Origin: a bacterium
GTDB lineage: Bacteria > Bdellovibrionota > FAC87 > UBA2466
Length of the DNA stretch: 32,889 nucleotides
Direction of reading: 5' to 3'
NCBI GenBank assembly: GCA_009927045.1
Contig: RFNT01000151.1
Span: 1 to 32,889, forward strand
Position numbers and translations under genes: made by a program. Of this stretch, positions 30,653 through 32,889 are shown piece after piece (the first letter of the stretch is position 1; every line of letters begins with the position of its first letter). The notes beneath the pieces are model-generated. The model was given only the letters and a program-made list of their open reading frames with translations. It searched no databases and was not told the origin of the DNA.

Positions 30653-32358
30653 ATCCAAACAAGGGTCAGATTCGAAAGTTTTTTCAAACATTTTCACTGT
30701 TAGTTTTATCTTTGTTTGTTGTAGTTGCGCTCGGTGGATTAGGGGTCCTTTACTACATCACCTCAGGGCTTCCACCCGTCAGCCAATTAAAAGATTTCCA
30801 ACATGCTCACGCCACCGAGGTTTTTTCAGACGAGGGGAAAAAAATAGGGGAGTTTACAACTGAAAGAAGGTATCCGGTCGAATTTAAAAAAATCCCCCAA
30901 CACGTTATTCATGCTTTTCTCTCTGCCGAAGATGCCCATTTTTTCGATCACAAGGGAATCGATTTGAACAGCATTGCCCGCGCTGTGTGGTCAAACGTAG
31001 TTCGGGGCCGTTATGCCCAAGGGGGTAGCACCATCACTCAGCAAGTGGCTCGAGCGCTCTTGTTAGAATCTAAAAAGAAAGTCATCACGCGAAAGCTGCG
31101 AGAAATGGTGTTGGCCTATCGCATGGAGAGAGAACTCTCCAAACAAGAAATTTTATCTTTGTATTTAGCCGAAATCTATTTGGGGCATGGGGCCTATGGA
31201 ATCGGTGCTGCAGCCAGAAATTATTTTCATAAATCTGTTTCCGACCTCACTGTGGCTGAAGCCTCCTTGTTGGCTGGGCTCCCTCAACGTCCCAATGATT
31301 GGAATCCATTCCATCATCCCGACTTAGCAAAAAAACGACAGAGCTATGTGCTGAGACGAATGGTAGACGATAAACATTTAGAAGAAGAGGAAGCGAAGAC
31401 GGTGTTTGCTGAACCCATTCGTTTGTTTCCGCTAGTAGATGTGAACAATACTGAGGCTCCTTACTTTGTCGAGTACGTGCGGCAGCATCTCATGACCAAA
31501 TACGGGTCCGAAGAGGTGTTGAAACAGGGGTTTAAAGTTTACACTACGGTGAATTACGAATTTCAAAAAGCAGCAGAGCGATCCTTGCATCGAGGAGTTC
31601 GAGAGGTTGATAAAAGAGCGGGGTGGCGGGGAGTTGCCCAGCATTTGAATTCACAAAGTGAGAAGGACGAGTGGCGCGCCCAAGTGCACAGAAAAGTCTT
31701 GGATGAATTGAATCCCCCGAGAGTGTTACCCGGCGACGCCGCTGAAAGAGCTCTGAAAGTTCTTGATATTGATTTGAGTCCATATGGTGCAAAAGCAAGT
31801 AATTTTGTGGGTGATACGCCGGTGAAGGTGGGAGGGTATTATCCTGCTTTAGTCATAGGGGTCGACTCCCAAAAAAATGAAGCAGAAATTCGAATCGGAT
31901 TGACCTCGGGAAGAATTACGCTGGAGCCAAGCCAGTGGATTCTCATTCAGGGAAGACCCTTGGAGCGGCTGAATGATGTAATCAGTGAAGGGGATGTCAT
32001 TTCAGTCAAAGTAGAGCAAGTCGATAAACAGCGTGGGGTTGCTCTTTGTGCCATCGATCAAGAGCCCGAAGTTTCCGGGGCTTTACTTTCGTACGATGTA
32101 AAAAATGGATTTGTTCGCGCCATGGTGGGAGGTCTTGATTTTTTAAAAAGCAAATTCAACAGTGCACTTCAGGCAAAGCGTCAGGTGGGGTCTACCTTTA
32201 AGCCGCTTTTGTATGCTGCAGCTTTTGATAAGGGCTTCTCGCCGTCTTCTTTAGTTACTGATTCACCGGTAGTGTTCAAAAACGATGACAAGGTAGAAGT
32301 AGATACCAGTGCCGTTCCAGGTGAAGATTGGAAACCCATAATTTTGGGGGCGTTTTGA
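30649..32358 (+). CDS. Class A penicillin-binding protein (PBP1A-like), main part before frameshifts
   Basis: A bifunctional peptidoglycan synthase. A short cytoplasmic N-terminus and one membrane span (residues 15-37) are followed by the GT51 glycosyltransferase: EDAHFFDHKGID with catalytic Glu94, QGGSTITQQVARALLL, RKLREMVLAYRMERELSKQEIL, and IYLGHGAYGIGAAARNYF. A linker/OB-like region follows, then the transpeptidase with the SxxK motif in VGSTFKPLLYA (Ser near 515). The frame ends DWKPIILGAF at 32358, but the sequence goes on in another frame as a normal transpeptidase. One extra C or A at 32335-32338 and one extra G in 32346-32350 restore a KP-x-NFGGRFEGEIPLREAL joint. It is coupled to the small RHH-like gene. 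Confidence 0.92.
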   Translation: MNPNKGQIRKFFQTFSLLVLSLFVVVALGGLGVLYYITSGLPPVSQLKDFQHAHATEVFSDEGKKIGEFTTERRYPVEFKKIPQHVIHAFLSAEDAHFFDHKGIDLNSIARAVWSNVVRGRYAQGGSTITQQVARALLLESKKKVITRKLREMVLAYRMERELSKQEILSLYLAEIYLGHGAYGIGAAARNYFHKSVSDLTVAEASLLAGLPQRPNDWNPFHHPDLAKKRQSYVLRRMVDDKHLEEEEAKTVFAEPIRLFPLVDVNNTEAPYFVEYVRQHLMTKYGSEEVLKQGFKVYTTVNYEFQKAAERSLHRGVREVDKRAGWRGVAQHLNSQSEKDEWRAQVHRKVLDELNPPRVLPGDAAERALKVLDIDLSPYGAKASNFVGDTPVKVGGYYPALVIGVDSQKNEAEIRIGLTSGRITLEPSQWILIQGRPLERLNDVISEGDVISVKVEQVDKQRGVALCAIDQEPEVSGALLSYDVKNGFVRAMVGGLDFLKSKFNSALQAKRQVGSTFKPLLYAAAFDKGFSPSSLVTDSPVVFKNDDKVEVDTSAVPGEDWKPIILGAF

Positions 32359-32889
32359 AGGTGAAATCCCATTGAGAGAAGCCTTGATTCGTTCAATGAA
32401 TATCCCGACAGTCAAACTCTTATCTGAAATCACTATTGATTATGGAATTCAATATGCTCGAAGCTTGGGGATCACTTCACCGTTACCTCGTGATCTTACG
32501 ATTGGCTTAGGTTCATGGTCTGCGAGTCTCGAAGAGATCATGCGGGCCTACGCTATTTTTCCACGCTTAGGAAAACCGATTGTGTTGAACTATATCAAGA
32601 GAGTTGAGGACAGTTCTGGAAAGATCCTTGAGGAACTTCCTGCACTTCAAAATCCAGCGGAAGCAACTGGAACACCTGAAATAGTGGCAGGAGCTCTTCA
32701 AGCTGATGAGCCGCCTGTTATTTCCCCTCAAACGGCCTATGTGATGACTGATTTACTGAAGGCCGTGATCCGAGAAGGTACTGGGAGAGCAGCTGCCGGA
32801 GCTTCGGGTTCCATTGCGGGTAAGACTGGCACTTCAAATGATCATCGAGATGCTTGGTTTGTCGGCTATTCCCCCCATGTGATGGCGGG
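32351..32889 (+). CDS. C-terminal part of the class A PBP (transpeptidase), cut by the window end
   Basis: This frame continues the PBP with RFEGEIPLREALIRSMNIPTVKLL, which holds the SxN motif (SMN), then LGSWSASLEEIMRAYAIF and, near the window end, AGKTGTSNDHRDAWFVGY with the KTG motif. Together with the SxxK in the first part, all three transpeptidase motifs are present. It has no start of its own. No stop is reached before base 32889, so the gene is incomplete here. Confidence 0.85.

Noticed and set aside
1-32889. CRISPR arrays, tRNA or rRNA genes, transposases, phage genes
   Set aside because: No regularly spaced repeats, no RNA gene that I could recognise and no mobile-element protein among the credible genes.

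Overview
The window reads as a chromosomal, gene-dense stretch of a Gram-negative bacterium with moderate GC. Supporting signs are lipoproteins with lipoboxes, an outer-membrane barrel with a terminal Phe, ACP/KAS housekeeping genes and no plasmid, phage or IS signature. The order acpP-fabF-rpiB-glyA-nusB together with a bacterial ceramide operon suggests a Bdellovibrionota/delta-proteobacteria-like lineage. That placement is inference, not proof.

Left part (194-9406, minus strand): a one-carbon operon, transcribed metF, gcvT, a cytochrome c-like gene, gcvH, gcvPA, gcvPB. It feeds glycine carbon into methylene-THF and methyl-THF. It runs on into a GT83/PMT-type membrane glycosyltransferase and a degenerate PHP-fold exported protein. 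The genes for gcvH and the cytochrome each have a hairpin that would bury their ribosome-binding site.

Middle (9501-18860): a small lipoprotein and a family-5 uracil-DNA glycosylase converge. Then comes the plus-strand cluster acpP-fabF-rpiB-glyA-nusB (fatty acid, pentose phosphate, serine/glycine and antitermination functions). Next is a minus-strand hflX-ppsR pair in which hflX is broken by two frameshifts. A signal-peptide outer-membrane barrel of the alginate-export type follows, then recO and a flippase-like membrane protein on the minus strand.

Right part (20004-32889): UDP-glucose dehydrogenase and UDP-glucuronate decarboxylase (a UDP-xylose route) and a PilZ protein. Then a four-gene minus-strand operon (TetR regulator, GDPD lipoprotein, HAD phosphatase, unknown protein) diverges from a compact plus-strand operon that looks like the full bacterial ceramide core: serine palmitoyltransferase, GNAT-type bacterial ceramide synthase and ceramide reductase, followed by an M15 peptidase. 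After a 350-base intergenic region with tandem hairpins comes a small ribbon-helix-helix-like protein translationally coupled to a class A penicillin-binding protein that runs off the window.

A recurring oddity is single-base losses, all explicable as homopolymer runs one base too short, in the glycosyltransferase, hflX (two), the PBP (two) and possibly spt. This pattern points first to sequencing or assembly error. If the reads confirm the bases, it would mean clustered gene decay.
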